64,000 bases of DNA from Cognatiyoonia sp965661665. GTDB taxonomy: Bacteria; Pseudomonadota; Alphaproteobacteria; Rhodobacterales; Rhodobacteraceae. Shown here piece after piece: positions 1 through 7,659 of the stretch; the first letter of the stretch is position 1; the number at the start of each line of letters is the position of its first letter. Location of the stretch: contig NZ_CBFIEO010000014.1 in the NCBI RefSeq assembly GCF_965661665.1, positions 1 to 64,000 on the forward strand, read 5' to 3'. Below the pieces are notes generated by a model. It was not told the DNA's origin. It did not search any database and was given only the letters and a program-made list of their open reading frames with translations. The position numbers were made by a program, and so were the translations under genes.

Positions 1-485
1 GGACCGCCGCTATTTGTCAGGCGCGAGGCCTGCGTCACGCGATTTTGGAACGTCCGCCGTGGAAGGCGTCTGAAGGGGACCGCTGGACGGAGATCACGGC
101 GGAAGAGGATGCGGCCAACCACATCACAAAGGGCCAAACTGTTTTCTTGGGCACGGGGCGGCAAACGCTGGACCGTTTCTCAAACCTTAGGGGTTGCCGA
201 GTCATCTGTCGCCAGATCGACCCGCCCAGCAAACCTTTCCCATTCGACGGCGGTGAGTATTTGGTCGGCCGACCACCATTTATGGTGGAGCACGAAGAAC
301 AGCTTTTCAAAGACCTCAATGTCGATTGGATCGTGGTGAAGAACGCTGGTGGGAAGCAAAGTGAGACAAAGCTGATCGCAGCCCGAAACCTGTCCATCCC
401 TGTGTTGATGTTGAAACGACCCCCATTACCCGACGCGCACATCCTGCGCAGTGTAGAGGATGCTGTCGACTGGGTCGCGCGATGA
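1..485 (+). CDS. cobK: Precorrin-6A reductase, C-terminal part (5' end outside window)
   Basis: This is the C-terminal part of CobK/CbiJ, the NAD(P)H-dependent reductase of the corrin ring in cobalamin synthesis. The frame is open from base 3, so the start lies upstream. Visible family signatures are LERPPW at the window edge, FLGTGRQTLDRF, the late segment GRPPFMVEHEEQLF, and WIVVKNAGGKQSETKL followed by an ARNLSIPVLMLKRPP ending. The stop overlaps the start of the next gene by ATGA. A cobalamin gene fits the B12-dependent one-carbon proteins further along the window. The family call is by motif recognition; the truncation is only the window boundary. Confidence 0.85.
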   Translation, partial: TAAICQARGLRHAILERPPWKASEGDRWTEITAEEDAANHITKGQTVFLGTGRQTLDRFSNLRGCRVICRQIDPPSKPFPFDGGEYLVGRPPFMVEHEEQLFKDLNVDWIVVKNAGGKQSETKLIAARNLSIPVLMLKRPPLPDAHILRSVEDAVDWVAR

Positions 486-1114
486 ATGTGGGTCGAATTA
501 TCGAAACCGATGCTTGCGTCCTTGAAGGCGCAGCGTGGCTTGCTAATAGCGACTTACGCTTTGCGGATGCATTGGAACAAGTGGGTCCACTCCCATTGCG
601 TAGGAAGCCTGACGGATTTTCAGAGCTTCTGAACGCGATTGTAAGCCAACAGGTCAGCGTCGCCTCTGCCAATGCGATTTGGGCGAAATTGGAAGCGGCG
701 GAGGCACATACAGCCACAGCAATTGCGCAAAAGTCGGAGGACGAGATGCGGGCGCTCGGCCTCAGCCGACAGAAAGCACGCTATGCTTGCGCGCTTGCGG
801 CGGCGGAGATTGACTATTTTGATCTGCGCACAGCACCAACAGGAGCCGTCATTGAAACACTGACCGAAGTGCCGGGCATCGGTGTCTGGACGGCGGAGAT
901 TTACGCCATTTTCTCCCTCGGTCGCGCGGATGTTTTTGCGCCGGGTGATCTTGCGTTGCAAGAAGGGGCTCGGATGCTGCTCGACCTGCCAGAACGCCCG
1001 AAGGAGAAAGAGCTGCGGATCATGGCGGAAGCTTGGTCGCCATGGCGATCGGTTGCAGCGCGGCTGCTCTGGGCCTACTACGCTCACATGAAATCACGGG
1101 AAGGGATCAGATGA
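482..1114 (+). CDS. DNA-3-methyladenine glycosylase, HhH-GPD family (AlkA-like)
   Basis: This 210-residue protein is a base-excision glycosylase of the helix-hairpin-helix GPD superfamily and would remove alkylated purines. The hairpin reads LTEVPGIGVWTAEIYAIF (about residues 127-144). The catalytic Asp is predicted at residue 156 in FAPGDLALQ. There is no C-terminal Fe-S cluster, which separates it from MutY and Nth, and no Ada-type N-terminal domain. The ATG overlaps the cobK stop by ATGA, and its own stop overlaps the next ATG in the same way, so the three genes look translationally coupled. The exact substrate range cannot be read from the sequence. Confidence 0.87.
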   Translation: MNVGRIIETDACVLEGAAWLANSDLRFADALEQVGPLPLRRKPDGFSELLNAIVSQQVSVASANAIWAKLEAAEAHTATAIAQKSEDEMRALGLSRQKARYACALAAAEIDYFDLRTAPTGAVIETLTEVPGIGVWTAEIYAIFSLGRADVFAPGDLALQEGARMLLDLPERPKEKELRIMAEAWSPWRSVAARLLWAYYAHMKSREGIR

Positions 1115-1779
1115 CACGCGCACTCAACGCTGGCCGCAAAAAGCCACTTTCAGGCGAGCTTCGATCCTGCGTCGTCTTTTTGCACGGATACGGGGCCAAT
1201 GGGGCCGACCTTTTGGGGCTGGCTGATCCTTTGGCCGAACACATGCCGGACACGCTCTTCCTCGCGCCCGACGCGCCAGAGGCATGTGCCGGTGCGCCGA
1301 TGGGCTATCAATGGTTCCCGATCCCTTGGATTGATGGATCGTCGGAGGAAGAAGCCGCGATGGGCCTTCGTCGCGCAGCCGATGATTTGAACGCTTTTTT
1401 GGACGGCGTGATGGTCGACGAAGACCTGTTGCCGGAACAGGTCATGGTGCTCGGCTTTTCCCAAGGCACGATGATGGCCTTGCATGTATTGCCACGGCGC
1501 GAAGATGAGGTTGCGGGGATCGTCGCCTTTTCTGGCCGCCTGCTGGAACCAGAGCTCTTAGCCGACGAACTGCAATGTCGCCCGCCGATTCTTTTGATCC
1601 ACGGCGACCAAGACGATGTCGTCCCACCGCAATCCCTTCCGCAAGCTGCTGAAGCGCTGCAAGAAGCAGGCTGGAAAGAGGTCTATGCCCAAATCATGAA
1701 AGGCACCGGCCACGGCATCGCACCCGACGGGTTGCAAGTGGCCTTGGCCTTCATGCGGGACCGTTTGGGGTTGGGCTGA
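1111..1779 (+). CDS. Phospholipase/carboxylesterase, alpha/beta hydrolase
   Basis: This 222-residue enzyme belongs to the carboxylesterase/lysophospholipase family (abhydrolase_2). VVFLHGYGANGADL near the N-terminus forms the oxyanion-hole strand. GFSQG at 115-119 carries nucleophile Ser117, HGDQDDVVP carries Asp168, and GTGHGI carries His201, so the triad is complete. The ATG at 1111 is chosen over an upstream in-frame start at 1033 because it overlaps the preceding stop by ATGA and the protein then has the usual family length. The natural ester substrate is unknown. Confidence 0.85.
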   Translation: MTRALNAGRKKPLSGELRSCVVFLHGYGANGADLLGLADPLAEHMPDTLFLAPDAPEACAGAPMGYQWFPIPWIDGSSEEEAAMGLRRAADDLNAFLDGVMVDEDLLPEQVMVLGFSQGTMMALHVLPRREDEVAGIVAFSGRLLEPELLADELQCRPPILLIHGDQDDVVPPQSLPQAAEALQEAGWKEVYAQIMKGTGHGIAPDGLQVALAFMRDRLGLG

Positions 1780-1932
1780 AGCCCGTCCACTTGGGTAAAG
1801 CAATGGCTGCGACAAAGACGACTACATTCGGTGGTTGTCCTTCCGCAAGCACCAGATATAGTAAGTCTTAAGCGGCCCTGAGCGGGACACCCGCTCTGAG
1901 CCTCGCGGTACAGAGTAGGGGAAATTTTGGCC

Positions 1933-2517
1933 ATGGATGGCGACTTCAGAACGGAATTTGTTAGGGAACCGAGTGCGTTAAGGCATTGCCCAGCTTTGGT
2001 TCTGAATGCGGACTATCGTCCCTTGTCCTATTACCCGCTGTCGCTTTGGCCTTGGCAGGATGCGGTGAAAGCCGCGTGGCTCGACCGCGTCGATATCGTC
2101 AGCGAATATGACGAGGTGGTTCACAGCCCCAGTACCACGATCAGGATACCCAGCGTTGTTGTCCTGAAAGACTATGTGAAACCTCAAAAGCGCGTGGCCT
2201 TTACGCGCTTTAATCTGTTTTTGAGGGATGAATTCAAGTGCCAGTATTGCGGGGCCAAGGGTGATCTGACCTTTGACCATGTCGTGCCCCGCGCCAAGGG
2301 CGGTATCACATCATGGGAAAACGTTGTTGCAGCTTGTAGTCCCTGTAACCTGAAAAAAGGCAGCAAGCTGCTCAAGCAAACCTCAATGGAGCTGCAAAGG
2401 CCACCGCGTCAGCCCGAAGCGGGGCAGCTGATGAACATGGGACGAAAGTTCCCGCCAAATTACTTGCATGAAAGCTGGATGGATTTCCTGTATTGGGATG
2501 CAGAGCTCGAGGCATAA
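1933..2517 (+). CDS. HNH endonuclease
   Basis: This 194-residue protein has a C-terminal HNH nuclease domain. The zinc/ββα-metal signature is CQYCG, then LTFDHVVPRAKGG with the catalytic His, then WENVVAACSPCNLKKG. The N-terminal half (LNADYRPLSYYPLSLWPW) is the extension typical of the widespread single-gene bacterial HNH proteins that are not tied to a mobile element. ATG 1933 is preferred to TTG 1927 because of the purine-rich GTAGGGGAAA upstream. Its biological role is not established, and it stands alone with no restriction or phage genes nearby. Confidence 0.85.
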   Translation: MDGDFRTEFVREPSALRHCPALVLNADYRPLSYYPLSLWPWQDAVKAAWLDRVDIVSEYDEVVHSPSTTIRIPSVVVLKDYVKPQKRVAFTRFNLFLRDEFKCQYCGAKGDLTFDHVVPRAKGGITSWENVVAACSPCNLKKGSKLLKQTSMELQRPPRQPEAGQLMNMGRKFPPNYLHESWMDFLYWDAELEA

Positions 2518-2576
2518 ACGCCAAGAGATTTTGTAAAACGCGTCTGGACTCATCAGGTGAGTTTGCTAAAACGCGG

Positions 2577-2592
2577 GCGTTAGCGCTAACGC
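2577..2592. promoter_or_regulatory. LacI-type palindromic operator before zwf
   Basis: GCGTTAGCGCTAACGC is a perfect 16-bp palindrome 15 bases upstream of the zwf ATG. A TTAGCGCTAA core with a central CG step is typical of LacI-family repressor sites. The core GTTAGCGCT recurs upstream of glk at 14918-14931. The regulator is not encoded in the window, so assignment to a particular sugar regulator is inference. Confidence 0.6.
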
Positions 2593-2607
2593 AACCCGGA
2601 GGGCTTC

Positions 2608-4062
2608 ATGGTCGCACGCGTCATTCCAGTTGATCCATTTGATTTGATCATTTTCGGGGGCACCGGTGATCTTGCGCGTCGCAAAATCCTGCCCGGCTTG
2701 TACCGGCGGTTCCGCGCAGGGCAGATGCCGGATGGATCCCGCATTATTGGTGCGGCGCGCACAGATTTCGAACGTGCTGGATATCGCGAAATGATCCGCG
2801 ACGCGATTGCGGAATTTGGCGGTGAGGAGAAATCCGACACCAAAACGATTGAGGCGTTTTTAGAGCATCTGGACTACGTGTCGATTGACGCGCGGGGTGA
2901 CGGCGGCTGGGAAGATCTTGCCAAACTGATGCGCGATAGGGTGATCCGCGCGTTCTATTTCTCTGTCGGACCCGGACTGTTCGGCGATCTGGCGGAGCGG
3001 CTTGAGAAATATGGGATCGCGGACGATGACTGTCGCGTTGTTGTGGAAAAACCCTTTGGTCGCGATTTGGTGTCGGCAAAGGCGTTGAACGCGACGCTTG
3101 CCAAGTTCTTCAAAGAAGAACAAATCTACCGGATCGACCACTACCTTGGCAAAGAGACGGTGCAAAACCTGATGGCCGTACGCTTTGGCAATGTCCTGTT
3201 CGAGCCGCTTTGGAACAACCACTACGTCGATCACATCCAGATCACCGTGGCGGAGACGGTCGATGTTGGCGGGCGCGGGGCCTATTACGACAAATCGGGC
3301 GCGATGCGGGACATGGTACAGAACCACCTGATGCAGCTTTTGTGCCTAATTGCGATGGAGCCACCGAGCCAGTTTGGTGCAGATGCCGTTCGCGATGAGA
3401 AGCTGAAGGTTATTCGTGCCCTAGAACCTGTGGAGCCGCACAACATCGTGCGCGGGCAGTATGAGGGCAAGGGTGACTTAAAGAGTTACCGTGAGCATGC
3501 TGAAAATCCTAAGAGTTTCACCGAAAGCTTTGTCGCGTTGAAGTGTGAGATTGCCAACTGGCGCTGGTCCAGCGTACCATTTTATCTGCGCACAGGCAAA
3601 GCCATGAGCGCGCGGGTATCGGAGATCACTGTCGTGTTCAAAGACCTCGGCCATTCGATCTTTCCAGAAGACTCAGCTCGGCACCGTAACATCCTGTCCA
3701 TCCGGCTACAGCCGAATGAGGGTATGGATTTGCAGGTGACGATCAAGGAACCGGGTCCAGGCGGGATGCGTTTGATTGATGTGCCGCTTGATATGACCTT
3801 TGCGGAAGCCTTGGGAACAGATGCCGACGATGTGCCGGACGCATACGAGCGCCTGATTATGGACGTCATTCGTGGCAACCAGACGCTCTTCATGCGCGGT
3901 GACGAGGTTGAGGCAGCGTGGCGCTGGACCGATCCGATTATAGAAGGATGGGAAAGCCGCAACGATGTGCCCAAGACCTATGAGCGGGGCTCAAACGGCC
4001 CCGAGGATGCGATGCTCTTAGTGCATCGTGATGGCCGAAAGTGGCGTGAAATCAAAGGGTAG
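2608..4062 (+). CDS. zwf: Glucose-6-phosphate 1-dehydrogenase
   Basis: This 484-residue NADP enzyme oxidises glucose-6-phosphate to 6-phosphogluconolactone and feeds the Entner-Doudoroff or pentose phosphate route. The nucleotide-binding segment is IIFGGTGDLARRKILPGLYR near residues 13-32. The active-site signature RIDHYLGKETVQNL sits around 172-185, with the substrate-binding Lys in HYLGKE. Length is normal. CCCGGAGGGC precedes the ATG as ribosome binding site. It is the first gene of zwf-pgl-pgi, directly behind a LacI-type palindrome, so sugar-responsive repression is likely. Confidence 0.97.
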   Translation: MVARVIPVDPFDLIIFGGTGDLARRKILPGLYRRFRAGQMPDGSRIIGAARTDFERAGYREMIRDAIAEFGGEEKSDTKTIEAFLEHLDYVSIDARGDGGWEDLAKLMRDRVIRAFYFSVGPGLFGDLAERLEKYGIADDDCRVVVEKPFGRDLVSAKALNATLAKFFKEEQIYRIDHYLGKETVQNLMAVRFGNVLFEPLWNNHYVDHIQITVAETVDVGGRGAYYDKSGAMRDMVQNHLMQLLCLIAMEPPSQFGADAVRDEKLKVIRALEPVEPHNIVRGQYEGKGDLKSYREHAENPKSFTESFVALKCEIANWRWSSVPFYLRTGKAMSARVSEITVVFKDLGHSIFPEDSARHRNILSIRLQPNEGMDLQVTIKEPGPGGMRLIDVPLDMTFAEALGTDADDVPDAYERLIMDVIRGNQTLFMRGDEVEAAWRWTDPIIEGWESRNDVPKTYERGSNGPEDAMLLVHRDGRKWREIKG

Positions 4063-4066
4063 GGAA

Positions 4067-4738
4067 TTGAAGTTTACCCAATACTATGACAAAGCAACGA
4101 TGATGACCACGCTTGCGGCGTTGGTTGCGCATCAATTGCGAGAAGGTATTTCTGACGAAGGTCGCGCAACGCTTGCGGTGCCGGGTGGGACGACGCCTGG
4201 CCCCATGTTTGATGTGCTTTGCAAAGCGGACCTAGACTGGGCGAAAGTTGGCGTCCTGCTGACCGATGAACGTTGGGTGCCGGAGGATTCTGACAGGTCA
4301 AACACAAAACTGCTGCGGGAGCGGTTGCTGATCGCCAATGCTGCGGTGGCCACCTATATCCCGCTTTATGCAGATGCGCCGAAGCCTGAAGAGAAGCTGG
4401 GCGATTTGGCGAAAAACCTTTCGGGCCACTTGCCCCTGACCGTTGTGGTTTTGGGTATGGGTGCAGACATGCACACAGCATCGATCTTTCCAGAAGCGGA
4501 TCGCTTGAATGAGGCGCTCACAGGCGATGATCTGCTTGTTGCCATGCGCGCGCCGGGGGCGCCGGAACCGCGGATTACTTTATCAGCTAAGGTTCTGAAT
4601 GAGGCGGCGCACCGACATATTGTGATCGTGGGTGCGGAGAAGCGGGAGGCGTTGGAGCGGGCCAAGACTTTATCTGCAGAAGCTGCGCCAGTATCCAAAA
4701 TTTTGTTAGGATCAACAGTGCATTGGGCGGATGCGTGA
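4067..4738 (+). CDS. pgl: 6-phosphogluconolactonase
   Basis: This protein of about 223 residues hydrolyses 6-phosphogluconolactone between zwf and the Entner-Doudoroff step. Family motifs are LAVPGGTTPGPMFDVL, VLLTDERWVPEDSDRSN and VVLGMGADMHTASIFP. A TTG at 4067 with AGGGA just upstream gives the expected N-terminus (KFTQYYDKATMM). In-frame ATGs at 4100 and 4103 would remove the conserved first strand, and starting at 4028 would overlap zwf by 35 bases. The start is the main uncertainty. The stop codon is followed directly by the pgi ATG. Confidence 0.9.
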   Translation: MKFTQYYDKATMMTTLAALVAHQLREGISDEGRATLAVPGGTTPGPMFDVLCKADLDWAKVGVLLTDERWVPEDSDRSNTKLLRERLLIANAAVATYIPLYADAPKPEEKLGDLAKNLSGHLPLTVVVLGMGADMHTASIFPEADRLNEALTGDDLLVAMRAPGAPEPRITLSAKVLNEAAHRHIVIVGAEKREALERAKTLSAEAAPVSKILLGSTVHWADA

Positions 4739-6337
4739 ATGTGGAGTGATCTGAAAGCTCATTTTGGAACGGTCAAAGACCAACGGTTCGAAATGCTCGT
4801 CGATGAGGCGCGTGCGGAAGCGTTCAGCGTCGAGATCAACGACATGCGTTTGGATTACGCCAAGACCAATATCAATGCAGAAGGCCGCGCGCTCTTGATT
4901 GATTTGCTGGACGCGGCAGGTGTAGCGGAAAAGCGCGATCAGATGTTCGCGGGTGCGAAGATCAATGAGACGGAGGGTCGCGCGGTGTTGCACACAGCCC
5001 TGCGCAACCTCGATGGCGGGCCAGTTATGGTCGATGAAGATGACGTTATGCCTAGCGTCCTACAAACGCTGGACCGAATGAGTGCTTTTGCTGCTTCGGT
5101 TCGGGACGGCAGCTTTACAGGGCAAGGTGGGAAGATTACCGATGTGATCAACATTGGTATCGGTGGATCGGATCTTGGTCCGGCGATGGCGGTGCTGGCT
5201 TTGGCGCCCTATCACGACGGTCCGTGCTGCCACTTTGTCAGCAACGTCGATCCCGCAGATATCGCGGACACGCTGCGCAAATGTGATCCAGCGACGACGC
5301 TGGTGATTGTAGCCTCCAAGACTTTCACAACAATTGAGACGATGACCAACGCCCGCACCGCTTTGGCGTGGATGGGCGAGGCTGTAGACACCCCTGGTGA
5401 CCAATTCGCCGCACTTTCAACCGCAGAAGACAAAATAACCGCATTTGGCATCGCATCAGAGCGGGTGTTTGGCTTCGAAGACTGGGTTGGTGGGCGCTAT
5501 TCGATGTGGGGACCGATTGGCCTATCCCTGATGATCGCCATTGGGCCCGACGCATTCAAATCCTTCCTGCGCGGTGGGCAAGCGATGGATCGCCATTTCC
5601 AAGCCGCTGCTTGGGATGAAAACATGCCTGCGCTGCTTGCGTTGGTCGGTATCTGGCACAATCAGGTGTGTCGTCACGCCACGCGCGCGGTTCTGCCTTA
5701 TGACAACAATCTCAGCCGCTTACCCGCTTATCTTCAACAGCTGGAGATGGAGAGTAACGGCAAAGGCGTGAGCATGGACGGTGCTGACTTGTCTGTGCCG
5801 TCCGGCCCTGTTGTGTGGGGTGAACCCGGCACGAATGGGCAACATGCATTTTATCAGCTGATCCACCAAGGCACGCGAGTCATCCCTTGCGAATTCTTGG
5901 TCGCAGCGCGTGGTCACGAAGATGAACTGCATCATCAGCACCAATTGCTCGTCGCAAACTGCCTCGCCCAGTCAGAGGCTTTGATGCGCGGCCGCACGTT
6001 AGATGAAGCCCGCGCGAAAGTTGCTGGCACATTCGAAGGGGATGAGTTGGAGCGGCAGGCCCGCCACCGCGTTTTCCCCGGCAACCGTCCGTCGGTCACG
6101 CTCACATATCCCAAACTGACGCCTTTCGTGTTTGGGCAGATCATCGCGCTTTATGAGCACCGCGTCTTTGTCGAAGGGGTTGTTCTGGGTATCAATTCCT
6201 ACGACCAATGGGGCGTTGAGCTGGGGAAAGAGCTTGCTACTGCCTTACAGCCTGTCGTCGAAGGCAATGAAACGGCAGATGGAAAAGATGGCTCTACAGC
6301 CGCACTTGTGGATTATCTGCAAAAGCATGGTGTCTGA
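4739..6337 (+). CDS. pgi: Glucose-6-phosphate isomerase
   Basis: This 532-residue cytosolic enzyme interconverts glucose-6-phosphate and fructose-6-phosphate. Signatures are VINIGIGGSDLGPAMA, VASKTFTTIETMTN, the phosphosugar-isomerase motif in FEDWVGGRYSMWGPIGLSL, and GEPGTNGQHAFYQLIHQGT. The catalytic Glu lies in QLEMESNGKG. The ATG follows the pgl stop with no gap, so the three genes form one operon. With zwf and pgl it lets fructose-6-phosphate be recycled into the oxidative/Entner-Doudoroff branch. Confidence 0.97.
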   Translation: MWSDLKAHFGTVKDQRFEMLVDEARAEAFSVEINDMRLDYAKTNINAEGRALLIDLLDAAGVAEKRDQMFAGAKINETEGRAVLHTALRNLDGGPVMVDEDDVMPSVLQTLDRMSAFAASVRDGSFTGQGGKITDVINIGIGGSDLGPAMAVLALAPYHDGPCCHFVSNVDPADIADTLRKCDPATTLVIVASKTFTTIETMTNARTALAWMGEAVDTPGDQFAALSTAEDKITAFGIASERVFGFEDWVGGRYSMWGPIGLSLMIAIGPDAFKSFLRGGQAMDRHFQAAAWDENMPALLALVGIWHNQVCRHATRAVLPYDNNLSRLPAYLQQLEMESNGKGVSMDGADLSVPSGPVVWGEPGTNGQHAFYQLIHQGTRVIPCEFLVAARGHEDELHHQHQLLVANCLAQSEALMRGRTLDEARAKVAGTFEGDELERQARHRVFPGNRPSVTLTYPKLTPFVFGQIIALYEHRVFVEGVVLGINSYDQWGVELGKELATALQPVVEGNETADGKDGSTAALVDYLQKHGV

Positions 6338-6386
6338 CCGCCCTTGATCGGATCGCGTTCTGCGAAAAGAATAGCAGGACAAACCC

Positions 6387-6844
6387 GTGACTATTGAGAT
6401 GATACATTACGCGGTTTTGGCCGTGCTCGTTGCTGCTGCCATATTGGATGCGCGGTCATCCAAAATCCCGAATTGGTTGATTTACCTTTTGCTCGCTATT
6501 TTTGGTGTGAAAGCAGCGGTCTTCGCAGACGCTGTGGACCTTTACGTTCAGATCGGTGCGGTGGAAGTTGTCTTCATTGTCGGGTTGGGCGGCTTTGCTT
6601 TGGGGCTTTTGGTGCAGGCGCGGTAAAGCTTTTGTCCGCAATAACGCTGTCCCTGCCGATTGAACATGAATTGGCGCACGCTGCGATCCTTTTCGGTGCT
6701 GCCTTCGTATTCACCTTCCTTTTTATATTTGTGCGTGGGATGTTTGGCAGTGAAGACAACAAATGGGCCTCCATGCGTAAACGCATCGTGCCTCTATCAT
6801 GGCCAATCGGCACAATGATGGCGCTTGCGCTGTTCTATTTCTAA
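6387..6844 (+). pseudogene. Prepilin peptidase (A24/CpaA-like), frameshifted
   Basis: The first frame (GTG 6387, AGGA 9 bases upstream) encodes a membrane protein with ILDARSSKIPNWL, the first catalytic-Asp segment of A24/CpaA-type prepilin peptidases, and stops at 6624-6626. The second half lies in another frame from about 6611: GAGAVKLLSAITLSL and two more membrane helices ending at 6844. Adding one base near 6609-6611 restores continuity (GFALGLL-GAGAVKLL). In the family the second catalytic motif is GAGDVK; here the Asp is Ala. So the gene has both a frameshift and a lost active-site residue, and is very probably non-functional. Confidence 0.72.
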
Positions 6845-6856
6845 GGCCGTTGGAGT

Positions 6857-6930
6857 TGGAGCGGGTAACGGGAATCGAACCCGTAACTTAAGCTTGGGAA
6901 GCTCGCGTGATACCTTTTCACCATACCCGC
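6857..6930 (-). tRNA. tRNA-Gly (anticodon CCC)
   Basis: On the minus strand the acceptor stem GCGGGTA pairs with TACCCGC. The T arm is ACGGG-TTCGATT-CCCGT. The anticodon loop is TTCCCAA, giving anticodon CCC (Gly, GGG codons). A T discriminator and an encoded CCA follow. The D stem GTGA/TCAC is intact. The outermost pair of the anticodon stem looks mismatched (C/A). Confidence 0.9.
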
Positions 6931-6954
6931 ATGGGGGATGGATAGGCCGCAACG

Positions 6955-7458
6955 CTAGCGTTGGTCAACTGTCGTTTGATCAGGCGGCGAGGGAATCTGC
7001 AGCCGCTGTGTGTGCTGGCATTTTTCGAAGATAGCGGCGGCCTGCGGGCCAAACATGTCGGCAATCTGGTGCGCCCGAACCAATTGTTCGGTGCCATTGT
7101 GCCGAATAATCAATCCGTGCTGCGGGGAGATCGTGAGCGGGCGGCTGTTGCCAAAGACACCTTTTGAAATCCGAATGGGGCGCAGTTGCGGGTAAGAACT
7201 TAGGTCTTCCGAAGTCATGGTCCGACGACCGGTCCAGGCCACGGGTTTGAAACCATTGTCCGCGGTCAGAACTTTGTCACCAAAAGCGATCTCTTCGACC
7301 TGTTTTTCGCCTGTCAGTGTGATCAGCTTCGTGCCGGTCGCAAAGCAAGGCGCTGCATCTCGCTTTGTGGGGTATTCGGACACAGCTTTCGCACCGGCCA
7401 GCGACTGGTCGGCGCAATCATCCTGATGGACGGCAGTTGTCTCAATTCTTAGACGCAC
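6955..7458 (-). CDS. Hint-domain (hedgehog/intein-type) protein, probably truncated
   Basis: This 167-residue protein has a clear Hint_2 domain: the self-processing Cys in PCFATGTKLITLTG (about residues 37-50), VEEIAFGDKVLTADNG, WTGRR, and SRPLTISPQHGLII with the conserved His. Roseobacter proteins of this kind are usually longer and end in a YxHLLFxRHE-type segment. That segment is absent here, and the reading frame ends close to the tRNA-Gly gene, so the C-terminus may be lost. The start is a GTG. Hint proteins of this class often sit on secreted or calcium-binding proteins, but no partner domain is visible. Confidence 0.65.
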   Translation of the reverse strand: MRLRIETTAVHQDDCADQSLAGAKAVSEYPTKRDAAPCFATGTKLITLTGEKQVEEIAFGDKVLTADNGFKPVAWTGRRTMTSEDLSSYPQLRPIRISKGVFGNSRPLTISPQHGLIIRHNGTEQLVRAHQIADMFGPQAAAIFEKCQHTQRLQIPSPPDQTTVDQR

Positions 7459-7659
7459 TTTGTCTAACCTCTAACTCCAACACCGCGACTCCCATCGCGA
7501 AACGGGTGTCAGGGCCGGTCATGAATTCGGCGGACGACGTCTATTCTGATCAAAAATTACTGGGGAGTCGTGTTCCCTATGCGGCCAAGCCAAGGCAAAA
7601 GTTGGCGCAATTTGAACAAAATTAGAGAAAAGCGTTGCATTTAGTAACGGAATGCCGCT

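Noticed and set aside
6950..6963. Palindrome CAACGCTAGCGTTG next to tRNA-Gly
   Set aside because: It overlaps the end of the Hint gene and lacks a second copy or a promoter context; likely chance.
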